55,372 nucleotides of DNA, taken from contig NZ_JADEWY010000028.1 of assembly GCF_015207375.1 (NCBI RefSeq), forward strand, positions 1 to 55,372. Direction: 5' to 3'. Below are positions 1-9,007 of the stretch, one piece after another. The translations under genes were made by a program, and so were the position numbers. The notes beneath the pieces are model-generated. The model was not told where the DNA came from, made no database searches, and saw only the letters and a list, made by a program, of their open reading frames with translations. The stretch's first letter is position 1; the number at the start of each line of letters is the position of its first letter. This DNA comes from Coleofasciculus sp. LEGE 07092 (GTDB lineage Bacteria; Cyanobacteriota; Cyanobacteriia; Cyanobacteriales; Coleofasciculaceae).

Positions 1-141
1 GTGCTGGGGTGCTGGGGTGCAGGGGGGCAGAGGTGCAGGGGAGATGAGTAACACCTCAAAAATCTCCTTGTCTCCTTGTCCCCTTGTCTCCTTGTCCCCT
101 TGTCCCCTTGTCCCCTTGTCCCCTTGTCCCCTTAAATGAAT
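1..141. repeat. G-rich and CCCCTTGTC-type tandem repeats
   Basis: The first 45 bases are built from G-rich units of the GTGCTGGGG/GTGCAGGGG kind. From about 62 to 135 a 9-base unit CCCCTTGTC and its variant TCCTTGTCT repeat head to tail about nine times, stopping just before the end of the following reverse-strand gene. Short intergenic tandem repeats of this type are common in filamentous cyanobacteria. A G-rich sequence of the same style occurs inside a coding region near 22513. Confidence 0.8.
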
Positions 142-2541
142 CTACTCAAACCGCTGTCGCTGAGGCGACCAACGCTTTAAACTGTAGAAACTTTTCCCAT
201 CCAAAACTAAAGCCGCAGAACCACCATCTCCCAAATCTGCGATCGCAGTTAAGGAAGTGCTAGCATCCTTAGAAAATTCACTGTAAAGCAAAACCCCCCG
301 CTCGGAGAAAATAAGAGTGCGGGGTTTGTACTGCTTAGAGTCCTGTTCTGGTCGTTTGATATCGAGTTTCCTTTCGCCTCCAGCAAGATTTTCATAGAGA
401 GTCAACACGGCTTCCGGTTGGCTGTTACCCGTCAAATCGATGGGTTGAACTAACCAATGCCCCATCTCTTGCAGCATCACAGGCATACTGGGAAAGGTTT
501 GAGACGATTGCTTGCCGCTTTTGACTAACTCGCTCCAGAGGACTGGCATAATCGCTGTCACCCACTGCGGTTGTAGCTGATTCAGGTCGGATAAGCTAAT
601 CGAACCGGGTTCTAACCAGCGCAGGGCGGTTTCCGTGTAAGCCAAAGGGCGGCTTTGTTTTTCCGCAGGTAAGGCATCTCCGGCGGCTAAAAGCTGGATG
701 ATACCACCTCGGTAGGAAACAGCTTTGACCATTGCTATGATCGACTCTTGGCGTCCGTCGGCAGTGGAGACGGCTATTTGAATGCGGGGGTCGGTGTCTA
801 AGCCTAGATATTTCCACAACTGCCTGCCTGGGTCAACCGTGGACAGTTGCAAATTGCTAAACGGTGCCTGCCGCCAGCGTTGACCGTCGTTAAATGCAGC
901 AACTTGCACCTGATACCAGATATGCTGGGGTTCTTTCTGCAAAGTGGGTAGCGGATTTTTTAAGGCACTTAATGGGTTAGTGAGGGGTTTGGAGCTGGAT
1001 TGTGGAGATAGTTCCCCCGCTCCCGGTTGCAACCAATCTTCAGGCTTGACATTTTTAAGAGATTGTGCAGTACCAACAATCTGACTCAAATGAGTGGTGA
1101 TGGGTGAAGCCTGTACCAATGCTGCATCCAGATAGCCAACGAAGGCGTAAATGTCGGCATAATCGTCGGGTGTGGTAGTTTCAGGTTGGGTAGACGGGAG
1201 TTGTTTCAACCAGGCAGTTGCGCGATCGCGTCCTTCTTGAATAGTGAGAATTAATGCTCCCCAGGTTTTCGCACTGCGATCGTCAGAATTTGCCTTGAGT
1301 GCTGCTTCCACCCGTTGCCATAAGCCCCCAGAATCACTCTTCAGCAGCGCAGCGATTTTCTGTAGGGCTTCCGCATCACTGCCTGAGGCTTGAACCACTT
1401 GCAACGCAGCCACCCAGCGACCATCGATGAGATAGGCTAAAATTTGCTGGCTGGGAGTTGCCCAAATTTGATTGGCTTGAGACTCAGTAAACTGGGCATG
1501 GAGTCGAATGACATCCATTTGGGCTTGGGCTGCAACTAACTCATTAATTTTGCTTTCTGGCTGCAACCACCGGAGTGCTGTAGACCACAACCCATTACGA
1601 GCCAGCATCAGCGCTTTGCGATAGGTTGGAGTATCTAATGCTGGTTGTGCTAACGAAATTTCTTCGAGAGCAATCGGGTTGGGGACAAATTGGCGGGGTT
1701 GAATCTGGTAAACCTTAAACTGGGGTTCTAAATCAACGGTTTGATTGATCACCAGTTCCGGCGTTGATTCCCCCGTTACTTGCTGCCAATAGGGTTGGGA
1801 CTCGTTAGGGCTAGTCCACTCGACCATGACGCTCAGGTGCGTGTAGTCAGGGTTGTAGTGAATGATCTGCCCGTAATTCATCGGGGAACCGTCTCTCCTT
1901 TGCTGCCCCCAGAGATTGAACCACAGCCCCGTAGCTGGGGCGCGGTCGTCCAAGCGATCGAGTTTTTTTAAGGGTAAGGTATGGGAGGCACCCACATTCG
2001 TGGCTTCAGTATCGGCGAGGGAAGATAGTACGAAATATTCTTCGGGTGGGGTAATGGTTAGTTGATGAACCAGTTGGTAAGTTGTTTCAGTGCGGCTAGG
2101 TAGAGTGGGTTGGTAGACCCGGAGTTCGACGATTTGGAGGCAATTGGTCTGGCAGTTTGGCTGGGATTTCAATAGGGGCAGCAGGATGGGTGATTCCGGA
2201 AACGGCTCTCCCGTGTTGAGGGAGATGGACTCTCCGGCAACTAGTCCTTTGTCGCGAACTTCATTTTGAATTGCTCTCAGAGTTTGTGGAGGTGAAGCAT
2301 CGGCAATAGGGATGCGCGTCCATTCCGGCAAAAATTGATTCAACCAAGAAACAGAATTGGGATCGATTGTCAAGCGAATTGCTAGCCAGATACTCCCTGC
2401 GATCGCCGCACTCATTGTCATTAAAGCAGCGATCGCGCCCAGTTTTACCAGACAACCGCTGACGGAAGATTTTTTAGTGATCTGTTGTCTTTTGTACTTA
2501 CTCGTAACCACTGATGTTGTTACCCCTCTTCCCCGCTTCAA
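142..2541 (-). CDS. Large membrane-anchored protein of unknown function
   Basis: A 799-residue protein I cannot assign to a named family. It has a short basic cytoplasmic N-terminus, one strong membrane segment at about residues 33-57 (Leu/Ala/Ile rich) and a long, probably extracytoplasmic remainder. The remainder mixes Gln/Pro-rich stretches (about 500-540) with helical segments in the middle that look TPR-like or alpha-solenoid-like. The first codon is TTG; a GTG at 2511, preceded by a purine-rich AGAGGGG about nine bases upstream, is an equally good start and would remove ten residues. The gene stands alone, convergent with nothing and upstream of the next reverse gene only by position. 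The protein is probably envelope-associated; no enzymatic motif was recognised. Confidence 0.75.
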   Translation of the reverse strand: MKRGRGVTTSVVTSKYKRQQITKKSSVSGCLVKLGAIAALMTMSAAIAGSIWLAIRLTIDPNSVSWLNQFLPEWTRIPIADASPPQTLRAIQNEVRDKGLVAGESISLNTGEPFPESPILLPLLKSQPNCQTNCLQIVELRVYQPTLPSRTETTYQLVHQLTITPPEEYFVLSSLADTEATNVGASHTLPLKKLDRLDDRAPATGLWFNLWGQQRRDGSPMNYGQIIHYNPDYTHLSVMVEWTSPNESQPYWQQVTGESTPELVINQTVDLEPQFKVYQIQPRQFVPNPIALEEISLAQPALDTPTYRKALMLARNGLWSTALRWLQPESKINELVAAQAQMDVIRLHAQFTESQANQIWATPSQQILAYLIDGRWVAALQVVQASGSDAEALQKIAALLKSDSGGLWQRVEAALKANSDDRSAKTWGALILTIQEGRDRATAWLKQLPSTQPETTTPDDYADIYAFVGYLDAALVQASPITTHLSQIVGTAQSLKNVKPEDWLQPGAGELSPQSSSKPLTNPLSALKNPLPTLQKEPQHIWYQVQVAAFNDGQRWRQAPFSNLQLSTVDPGRQLWKYLGLDTDPRIQIAVSTADGRQESIIAMVKAVSYRGGIIQLLAAGDALPAEKQSRPLAYTETALRWLEPGSISLSDLNQLQPQWVTAIMPVLWSELVKSGKQSSQTFPSMPVMLQEMGHWLVQPIDLTGNSQPEAVLTLYENLAGGERKLDIKRPEQDSKQYKPRTLIFSERGVLLYSEFSKDASTSLTAIADLGDGGSAALVLDGKSFYSLKRWSPQRQRFE

Positions 2542-2589
2542 AGGATATTTGCCTATATTACGGCAAACTCTACTTCTCCTTATTAACAG

Positions 2590-3537
2590 TCAATAATGGG
2601 TAAACCTATCCGTTGCTTCAATCAACGCACTGCGAATTCCCGGTTCCGTCATAGAATGTCCAGCATCAGGAACGACAATCAACTCGGCTTCAGACCAAGC
2701 ACGATGCAACTCCCACGCCGATATCATGGGACAAACCACATCATAACGTCCCTGAACGATAACACCGGGAATATGGCGAATGCGATCGCAATTTTGCAAC
2801 AACTGGTCTTCTGAGTCAAAAAAGCCCTGGTTAACGAAGTAATGACATTCAATTCGGGCAAAGGCATCGGCAAACTGACTCTGTCCAAACTTCTGCATCA
2901 GGTTTGAGTCTTGTAAAAGCTTACTAGTACTGGCTTCCCAGATTGACCAGGCACGCGCCGCTTCTAGGCGAGTTTGTAAGTCGGGACTGGTTAGGCGCTT
3001 GTAATAGGCTTGAAGTAGGTCCTGCCGTTCGTCTTCGGGAATGAGTTTCAGATAGTTCTCCCAAGCATCTGGGAAGATATAACTCGTTCCTTCCTGATAA
3101 AACCAACGGATTTCCTTTTGCCTCAGCATAAAGATGCCACGCAGGATGAGTCCCCGGCAGCGTTCTGGATGGGTTTGACTGTATGCCAGTGACAGAGTGC
3201 TACCCCAACTGCCGCCAAAGACAACCCACTGTTCGATTCCCAGTTTTACCCGCAGTTTTTCAATATCGCTTACCAAGTCCCACGTCGTATTCTGTTCTAG
3301 TTCCGCATGGGGAGTACTTTTACCACAACCCCGTTGGTCAAACATCACGATTCGCCATTGAGTGGGGTTAAAGTATTGGCGATAGAAGGGTTGGCTACCG
3401 CCTCCAGGTCCGCCATGTAACACTACCACGGGCTTGCCCTTTGGATTCCCGGATTCTTCATAATAGAGGGTGTGTAAGTTAGAAACGTTTAAGGTTCCTT
3501 GGTTATAGGGTTTGATGGGAGGATAGAGGTCTCGCAT
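2590..3537 (-). CDS. pip: Proline iminopeptidase (alpha/beta hydrolase, S33)
   Basis: The 315-residue protein fits the prolyl aminopeptidase family, which removes N-terminal proline from peptides in the cytoplasm. The oxyanion segment HGGPGGG is at residues 41-47, the nucleophile elbow GGSWGS is at 108-113 (Ser110), and the catalytic Asp and His lie in RYDVVCP and AGHSMTE near the C-terminus. MFDQRGCGKS, at about 65-74, is characteristic of the family. The length is normal and the ATG start is well placed, with no signal peptide. It is separated by 48 bp from the upstream end of the 799-residue gene and the two need not be co-transcribed. Confidence 0.93.
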   Translation of the reverse strand: MRDLYPPIKPYNQGTLNVSNLHTLYYEESGNPKGKPVVVLHGGPGGGSQPFYRQYFNPTQWRIVMFDQRGCGKSTPHAELEQNTTWDLVSDIEKLRVKLGIEQWVVFGGSWGSTLSLAYSQTHPERCRGLILRGIFMLRQKEIRWFYQEGTSYIFPDAWENYLKLIPEDERQDLLQAYYKRLTSPDLQTRLEAARAWSIWEASTSKLLQDSNLMQKFGQSQFADAFARIECHYFVNQGFFDSEDQLLQNCDRIRHIPGVIVQGRYDVVCPMISAWELHRAWSEAELIVVPDAGHSMTEPGIRSALIEATDRFTHY

Positions 3538-3683
3538 AGTTCTGCTTTAGGTTATAACTACAACGACTGGCGGTTAGCTGTCTCTAGGTGGTAGCATCCT
3601 GACATACAACGACTTATAAGGATAGGAGTAGTGAGCCTAGTTCACAGGTTTAACAATAGTGTCAGTATGACGAGGTAGGTAAC

Positions 3684-4499
3684 GTGAACAAGACATTTAT
3701 AAGAGTAAATGCAAAGGGGAATCATCCCAAAACGGCGAAGACAAACCGTCGAGGTATCCCCTTAAGTAACTTAATGGGAATTTTGGGGATTGTAGGAATA
3801 AGTTGCTTGGGCTGCAAAAGTTCCTCACCACCTCCACCCAGTGAAACTCCAGCGTCTCTATTACCTCTACCAGAAATTCCAACTGCCCAAACCACTCCGT
3901 TAGAAATTCCAGCAGCTTCACCCACTTTACTAGAAAGTCAAGAGTCTCTTTCCACTGTGCCAGACAGGGGGGCTTTCCAGCCCACTCCACCCCCTATTCC
4001 TATCGTGCCAACGATAGCAGAAATGCCCAATTTTGCCTCACCTTCTCCAGAGAGTAAAGCCTTTTCACCTGCTCCGTCTAAACCTGAACCGTTCTCGCCA
4101 CAACCATCCAAGCCTCAAACGTCTGAGGATAGCGATCGCACCATTAAAAGCTTACCCGATGGGGATTATTTTTATGGTGAATCCACTCAGTTAGACAGTC
4201 CTGGTAGTCGTTATTTAGTCTTTAGAAAAACAGGAAATTCACTCATTGGACAAGAGTACGTTTTTCAAACGGATAACAGTCATTGCTTTAAAGGAACAGC
4301 GAATGCTAGCACAATCGACAATGTAAAAATTGCCTACTTCGAGCCATCTACAGAAGGAGAGGGGGCTAAATGGTCGTTTGATGAAAGGCAGTCGATTAAA
4401 ACTAGCGAACTCAATCCCCTCAATTTTGAAAAAGTACCTGAATTTGCAACTAGCAATTTACAAGAATGCATCAAGATTTTTGGCAACCCGACCGGGTAA
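3684..4499 (+). CDS. Proline-rich putative lipoprotein
   Basis: A 271-residue protein starting at GTG. A hydrophobic segment at about residues 29-43 ends in a lipobox-like CLGC followed by KSSS, so it is probably a lipoprotein anchored on the outer face of the inner membrane, or secreted. Residues 48-150 are low-complexity Pro/Ser/Thr with loose repeats of the EIP-ASP-LLES kind. The last 110 residues look like a compact domain starting at LPDGDYFYGES, with two cysteines (HCFKG and LQECIK) that could form a disulphide. I do not recognise the domain function. The gene stands alone, between divergently placed pip and a kinase gene. Confidence 0.7.
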   Translation: MNKTFIRVNAKGNHPKTAKTNRRGIPLSNLMGILGIVGISCLGCKSSSPPPPSETPASLLPLPEIPTAQTTPLEIPAASPTLLESQESLSTVPDRGAFQPTPPPIPIVPTIAEMPNFASPSPESKAFSPAPSKPEPFSPQPSKPQTSEDSDRTIKSLPDGDYFYGESTQLDSPGSRYLVFRKTGNSLIGQEYVFQTDNSHCFKGTANASTIDNVKIAYFEPSTEGEGAKWSFDERQSIKTSELNPLNFEKVPEFATSNLQECIKIFGNPTG

Positions 4500-4556
4500 A
4501 TGACGTGAAATGGGTTATACAGGCATCTTGTCCGCTGTTATAGTTGAGTTAAAAGC

Positions 4557-4565
4557 TGCTATAAT
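4557..4565 (+). promoter_or_regulatory. Extended -10 promoter element
   Basis: TGC followed by a perfect TATAAT forms an extended -10 box about 165 bases upstream of the kinase-TPR gene. No convincing -35 hexamer is seen at 17 bases, as often happens with extended -10 promoters. Assigning it to the kinase gene is inference from position. Confidence 0.4.
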
Positions 4566-4730
4566 TATTAGCCCATTGGCTAAAGACACGCCAACTTTTA
4601 TCAGGCATAATTAAAAAAGGGATACAGTTGCCTTCTCCCGATAAAAGAGGATACCGAACCAGCAGGGTATTTTCGAGAATGGGAGTTATGAATGCTCAAG
4701 CTCTATTGAACACAGGCGCTCTTTAAAGCG

Positions 4731-6560
4731 ATGGTTTCAGTTTCCCAGACTCCTTGGGGAGACAAACCCTTAGGCGGACGCTATCAAGTTAGAGAACGAC
4801 TGGGAGAAGGAGGGTTCGGTCAAACCTTTCTAGCACTGGATTTGCACTTGCCAGGTAATCCTCCCTGCGCGATCAAACAACTCAAGCCTCAGGCAAATGA
4901 CACCGAAAGCTTGCAAACTGCCAGACGCCTCTTTGATACAGAAGCGCAAGTTCTTTATCAATTGGGCGACCACGACCAAATTCCCCGCCTTTTAGCCCAT
5001 TTTGAAGAAGATCAGGAGTTTTATTTAGCTCAGGAATTTATCGAAGGCAAGCTTCTGAGTGAAGAACTAGCTTCCCGTCAGTATTGGTCGGAGGTTCAAG
5101 TTGTTGCCCTGTTGCAAGATATGTTGCACGTCTTAACATTCGTGCATCAGCAGAATGTTATTCACCGTGATATCAAACCTTCTAACCTAATTCGTCGCAA
5201 ACACGATGGTAAATTGGTGCTAATTGATTTTGGGGCAGTCAAGCAAGTCAGTACCCAACTTATAGAACCCGAAGCCGAACAATTAGATGTAACGATTTCC
5301 ATCGGCACCAAAGGCTATATGCCCAATGAACAAGTTGCCGGGAAACCTCGCTTCAGTAGCGATGTTTATGCTGTCGGTATCATTTGTGTCCAAGCCTTGA
5401 CGGGGATTCACCCCAAACGCATTCAGGAAGACCCCCATACAAGCGAACTCAACTGGCGCAAACACGTTAAGGTTCTCAGACCAGAACTAGGGGATATTAT
5501 TGATTGCATGGTACGTTATGATTTTCGCGATCGCTACCCGACGGCAGCAGAAGCCCTCTTAGCACTTCAGAACCTACCGACAGAACTGTTGGAATCCGTA
5601 ACCCTATCCCAACTCCTAGGGACAGACACCTTAGAAAATCCTAGCTCTAAATCGCAACCCTCAGCCAGTCACCCAGACACGGTTGAGTCGGAAACAGAAC
5701 CATCGTCCACCCAGCCTTGGATACGCGACTCCCATTCAGAAACCTCTCAACCCACTCTTGACGGCACAGATACCACAGTATCCCTGAGTCAACAACAGCA
5801 GCCCTCGTCTTCAACCACAATCCCCACAATTGTCATACCCGAGGAATCTCAGAGGCGGTTGATCAAACCCTGGATAGTTATGGGTGTCGGAGTGGCTGTC
5901 GGAGCAGTTGCGGCTTTCATGATACTCTATCCCACTCGTCAAACGGATGATCGCAGCGAGGCACCCTCTCCATCCCCAAGTCCTACCGAATCGCCTAAGC
6001 CAACAGCCACATCTCTACTCAAAGAAGCCGAACGCCTGCGGGAAGCTGAAGACTATCAGGAAGCCCTCTTATTTTACGATCGCGCGATCGCTCTCAAGCC
6101 AGACCTAGCCGAAGCCTATCGGGGGCGCTGCTACAGCTTCAACAAACTGGAACAACCGGCTGAGGCAATTGTCGCCTGCAATGACGCCCTCGATCTCAAT
6201 CCCGATGACCCACAAGCCCTATTGGGCAAAGCCGATAGTATCAAACAACAGAACCGCCAGATACAAGCACTTCAACTTTACGAGAAAGTCACCCGACTCG
6301 ATCCCAATTTAGCAGCAGGTTGGATTCGTTTTGGTATAGCACTACAGGATGTAGGACGTTCATCTGAGGCAATTGACGCCTTGGACACAGGAATCAAACT
6401 CAACCGTAACTCCGCAGATGCCTGGAGTACTCGCGGTGAGGCACTCTTGAACTTAGGGCGTACTGATGAGGCAATCCCCGCTTTGGACAAAGCCTTGCAA
6501 ATTCAGCCCAACCATTCTAAAGCGTTAAAGCTGCGTCAGAAGGTGGCGAATGGGGAGTAG
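4731..6560 (+). CDS. Serine/threonine protein kinase with TPR repeats
   Basis: A 609-residue Hanks-type kinase of the cyanobacterial kinase-TPR class. The N-terminal kinase domain spans about residues 16-285. It has a Gly-rich loop (LGEGGFG), the ATP-binding Lys49 in AIKQL, the catalytic loop HRDIKPSN near 145-152 and a DFG near 166. A Ser/Thr/Gln-rich linker follows. One membrane segment lies at about 376-400, after which a Pro/Ser stretch leads into four to five TPR repeats (about 428-605) that would sit outside the cytoplasm. It is therefore probably a membrane sensor kinase, with the TPR part reading protein partners. All key kinase residues are present. Substrates cannot be told from sequence. 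Confidence 0.93.
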   Translation: MVSVSQTPWGDKPLGGRYQVRERLGEGGFGQTFLALDLHLPGNPPCAIKQLKPQANDTESLQTARRLFDTEAQVLYQLGDHDQIPRLLAHFEEDQEFYLAQEFIEGKLLSEELASRQYWSEVQVVALLQDMLHVLTFVHQQNVIHRDIKPSNLIRRKHDGKLVLIDFGAVKQVSTQLIEPEAEQLDVTISIGTKGYMPNEQVAGKPRFSSDVYAVGIICVQALTGIHPKRIQEDPHTSELNWRKHVKVLRPELGDIIDCMVRYDFRDRYPTAAEALLALQNLPTELLESVTLSQLLGTDTLENPSSKSQPSASHPDTVESETEPSSTQPWIRDSHSETSQPTLDGTDTTVSLSQQQQPSSSTTIPTIVIPEESQRRLIKPWIVMGVGVAVGAVAAFMILYPTRQTDDRSEAPSPSPSPTESPKPTATSLLKEAERLREAEDYQEALLFYDRAIALKPDLAEAYRGRCYSFNKLEQPAEAIVACNDALDLNPDDPQALLGKADSIKQQNRQIQALQLYEKVTRLDPNLAAGWIRFGIALQDVGRSSEAIDALDTGIKLNRNSADAWSTRGEALLNLGRTDEAIPALDKALQIQPNHSKALKLRQKVANGE

Positions 6561-6598
6561 GGAATGGGGAGTAGGGAGTAGGGAATTCTAAATTGGCA
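6559..6598. repeat. GGGGAGTAGGGA tandem repeat
   Basis: A short G/A-rich tandem array (GGGAGTA and GGGAATG units) fills the gap between the convergent kinase-TPR and TPR genes. No hairpin or T-run accompanies it. Confidence 0.65.
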
Positions 6599-7405
6599 TC
6601 AATTCAAGGTTAAAAACTTCTCCAACGCAGCAACCATCAGGGGGGGCCAGCGGCGGACATTTTCTACCCAATCTATGTCCTTATACCGTCTGTCTAAACC
6701 CACGGCTGCTGCCCAATGACTTTCGGCTTCTCCCCGTTTGTCATCAACCCATAGTGCTGCGGTTAGTGCTGCTCGCACATCGGGAAACTGGGGATATTTG
6801 CGAATGATATTGCGCATCTCGCGGATTGCCTTTTCTTTATCACCAACTTGATAAAGGGCGAGGGCGTAGTTAGCACGGGCAAAGGCAAAGTTAGGGGCTA
6901 ATTCTGCTGCTTTTTGGTAATTTGCGATCGCTTCCTTCCATTTTCCCTGTCCGGCTTTGGCATTTCCCAGATTGTTATACCCCATGGCGTCGTTGGGGTT
7001 GATGTCGAGTACTTTCTGATAATCTGCGATCGCATCCTCCCAACGTCCTTGCCCTTCATAGGCTGTGCCACGATTCAAATAAGGGTCAGCCGCATCGGGT
7101 GCTAACTCAATGGATTGATTAAAATCTGCGATCGCTTCTTTTAACTTATTTTGACTGACCCTAGAATTTCCCCGGTTACTCCAACCCACGGGATTGTCGG
7201 GCAACAAATCAATAAGCTGAGTCCAGTAGCTTTCAGCAGCAGGAAAGTCACCCAGTTCGGTAGCGGTAAACGCTTGTTGCCTGAGTTCGTTCAGTTGCTC
7301 AATCTGAGCCTTCGTCAAGTCAGGTATGGGAACTTGCGCCATTACCGGACTAGCCGAGCAAAAAACTAGCAATACACAAAATAACGTTAGAATCCAGCGA
7401 ATCAT
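6599..7405 (-). CDS. Secreted TPR-repeat protein
   Basis: A 268-residue protein with a clear N-terminal signal peptide: basic MIRW, a hydrophobic core to about residue 19 and a likely cleavage after VMAQ near residue 24. The mature part has about four TPR units between residues 40 and 210, visible as repeated AIADFNQSIEL, AIADYQKVLDI and AIANYQKAAEL helices. The C-terminal 50 residues are Trp/Arg rich. It is probably a periplasmic or thylakoid-lumen scaffold protein; the partner is unknown. It is convergent with the kinase-TPR gene, which also carries TPR repeats, but the two repeat regions differ and no direct duplication is evident. Confidence 0.88.
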   Translation of the reverse strand: MIRWILTLFCVLLVFCSASPVMAQVPIPDLTKAQIEQLNELRQQAFTATELGDFPAAESYWTQLIDLLPDNPVGWSNRGNSRVSQNKLKEAIADFNQSIELAPDAADPYLNRGTAYEGQGRWEDAIADYQKVLDINPNDAMGYNNLGNAKAGQGKWKEAIANYQKAAELAPNFAFARANYALALYQVGDKEKAIREMRNIIRKYPQFPDVRAALTAALWVDDKRGEAESHWAAAVGLDRRYKDIDWVENVRRWPPLMVAALEKFLTLN

Positions 7406-7524
7406 AGATAAAAAGCCAATCGTTTGGAGAGTTGAGTACCAACAGTCGTTACAATGTCAAACGCGATACTGTTTGGGAAAGATTAGACCTCTTGCTTCAA
7501 TAAATCCTGAAACCCCTCCCCAAC

Positions 7525-7584
7525 CCTCCCCTTAGTAAGGGGAGGTAGCCTCCTTTTTCTTACTTCCCCCCTTAGTAAGGGGGG
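7525..7584. repeat. Paired CTTAGTAAG palindromes
   Basis: Two palindromes sharing the core CCCCTTAGTAAGGGG lie in tandem: an outer stem from 7525 to 7545 and a second, with six C and six G, from 7566 to 7584. Each would fold into a GC-rich hairpin on either strand. This looks like a dispersed cyanobacterial palindromic repeat and could also act as a bidirectional terminator between the TPR gene and ruvB. Confidence 0.7.
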
Positions 7585-7719
7585 ACTGAGGGGGGTCTTG
7601 CTTTGACTTTTGCAAGAAGTTTATTAACGAGCAACACATTTATTTACTTAATTTAATTTATTTTGCGGTTCAGATCCCCAACATCTCTAAGAACTCGGGG
7701 ATCTACCTTGAAGATGTCT

Positions 7720-7807
7720 CTAGACCAGGTGAGCAGAAATAAGTGACCAGCTAAAATCCTCCTTGTCTCTCTTGAGGTGGTCAAAAACTTTTGACCAAAT
7801 GTACTAG
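7720..7807. mobile_element. MITE-like element, copy 1 (CTAG ends)
   Basis: An 88-bp segment that begins and ends with CTAG and resembles 44524-44618: both share AGAAATAAGTGACC near the left end, CTTGTCTCTCTTGA in the middle and GTCAAAAACT near the right end. This copy has less perfect terminal inverted repeats than copy 2. Its right end covers the stop codon of ruvB (7804-7806). No coding capacity. Confidence 0.55.
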
Positions 7808-8895
7808 TCATACCCCAAATGCTTCCGCGCTGCTACCGTAGCCACACGACCACGGGGCGTGCGGTGTACATAGCCAATCTGCAATAAATACGGCTCATAA
7901 ACTTCCTCAATGGTTTGAGCATCTTCTCCCGTCGCTGCTGCGACTGCCTCCAACCCCACGGGTCCCCCATTAAACTGTTCAATCATTACCGTTAGCACCA
8001 GCCGATCTGTCCAATCTAAACCCATAGGGTCTACATTAAACACTTCCAGGGCTTCTGCTGCCGCATCCTGATTAATGGATTCAACCTTCTTCACCTGTGC
8101 GTAGTCCCGCACTCGCTTCAGCAGGCGGTTGGCAATTCGAGGAGTGCCACGGGAACGGCGGGCAATTTCTTCAGCGCCATCTTCAGTAACGGGTGTTTTG
8201 AGGAGTTCGGCGGTGCGTTTTACAATTAAAGTCAGTTCATCGGGTTCGTAGAAACGCAGACGCTGGATCAAACCAAAGCGATCGCGCAACGGTGATGTTA
8301 AAGACCCGACGCGAGTTGTGGCACCCACTAGCGTAAACTTAGGGAGCGGGATGCTGCGAGTCCGAGCCGTTTGCCCCTTACCAATGGTGATATCTAGGCG
8401 ATAATCTTCCATTGCTGGATAAAGCAATTCCTCGGTCATCCGTGAGAGGCGGTGGATTTCATCGATAAAGAGGATATCTCCGGGTTTCAGATTCACTAAG
8501 ATACCCACAATATCTCGCGGACGTTCTAACGCCGGTGCAGCAGTAATTTTGCAGTTGGCTTCCATCTCCGTCGCCAAAATTAGGGACATGGTGGTTTTGC
8601 CCAATCCCGGCGGACCATACAAGAGCAGGTGATCTAATGCCTCATTTCTCCCTTTTGCCGCTGCGATCGCAATTTCTAAGACGTTCTTTAACTCTTTCTG
8701 CCCAATATAATCTGCCAACCGATGGGGACGGATACCTTCTTCTTGGTTCCCTGCCTCCTCAGCCGTTGCTGTAGCTAGCAAAAGGTCAGTATCGGTTTGC
8801 GTTTCGCTGAATTTGCGGCTACCCTTTTTTTTCTTCTTGGACTGGGGTTGGGGGTCTGGCTCTTGGAATTGTTGCCTGAACGAAGTTATTGCCAT
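7804..8895 (-). CDS. ruvB: Holliday junction branch migration ATPase RuvB
   Basis: The 363-residue protein is RuvB, the hexameric AAA+ motor that drives branch migration of Holliday junctions with RuvA. It carries Walker A GPPGLGKT at residues 94-101, Walker B FIDEIHRL near 145, and the RuvB signature [23 protein letters not shown]. The C-terminal winged-helix domain is recognisable in [11 protein letters not shown] and [21 protein letters not shown]. The N-terminus has an extra 50 or so residues, including a run of lysines, as seen in many cyanobacterial RuvB proteins. The stop codon lies within the right end of a repeat element. The divergent neighbour is hisF. Confidence 0.97.
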   Translation of the reverse strand: MAITSFRQQFQEPDPQPQSKKKKKGSRKFSETQTDTDLLLATATAEEAGNQEEGIRPHRLADYIGQKELKNVLEIAIAAAKGRNEALDHLLLYGPPGLGKTTMSLILATEMEANCKITAAPALERPRDIVGILVNLKPGDILFIDEIHRLSRMTEELLYPAMEDYRLDITIGKGQTARTRSIPLPKFTLVGATTRVGSLTSPLRDRFGLIQRLRFYEPDELTLIVKRTAELLKTPVTEDGAEEIARRSRGTPRIANRLLKRVRDYAQVKKVESINQDAAAEALEVFNVDPMGLDWTDRLVLTVMIEQFNGGPVGLEAVAAATGEDAQTIEEVYEPYLLQIGYVHRTPRGRVATVAARKHLGYD

Positions 8896-8953
8896 GACTT
8901 AAGCGTATCTTTTCATTTTTAATGAAGACAGCAAGACCGAAAAGGTTTAGATT

Positions 8954-9007
8954 AAGGAGGGACTCTGTATTATGGCATCACACACCGTAAGACAACTGAT
9001 ATGCTAG
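8954..9007 (+). CDS. Possible 11-codon leader ORF overlapping the hisF start
   Basis: A strong Shine-Dalgarno AAGGAGG at 8954-8960 is followed, 11 bases on, by ATG at 8972 and an 11-codon frame ([11 protein letters not shown]) whose TAG ends at 9007. This overlaps the hisF ATG at 9001 by seven bases, whereas hisF itself has only a weak ribosome site. The arrangement suggests translational coupling or a leader peptide. It has one His codon only, so it is not a classical His attenuator. The alternative is that the strong site merely loads ribosomes near hisF. Confidence 0.3.
   Translation, partial: KEGLCIMASHTVRQLIC

Noticed and set aside
1..141. Possible CRISPR array or regulatory array in the tandem repeats
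   Set aside because: The units are nine bases head to tail without spacers, so they are simple tandem repeats.
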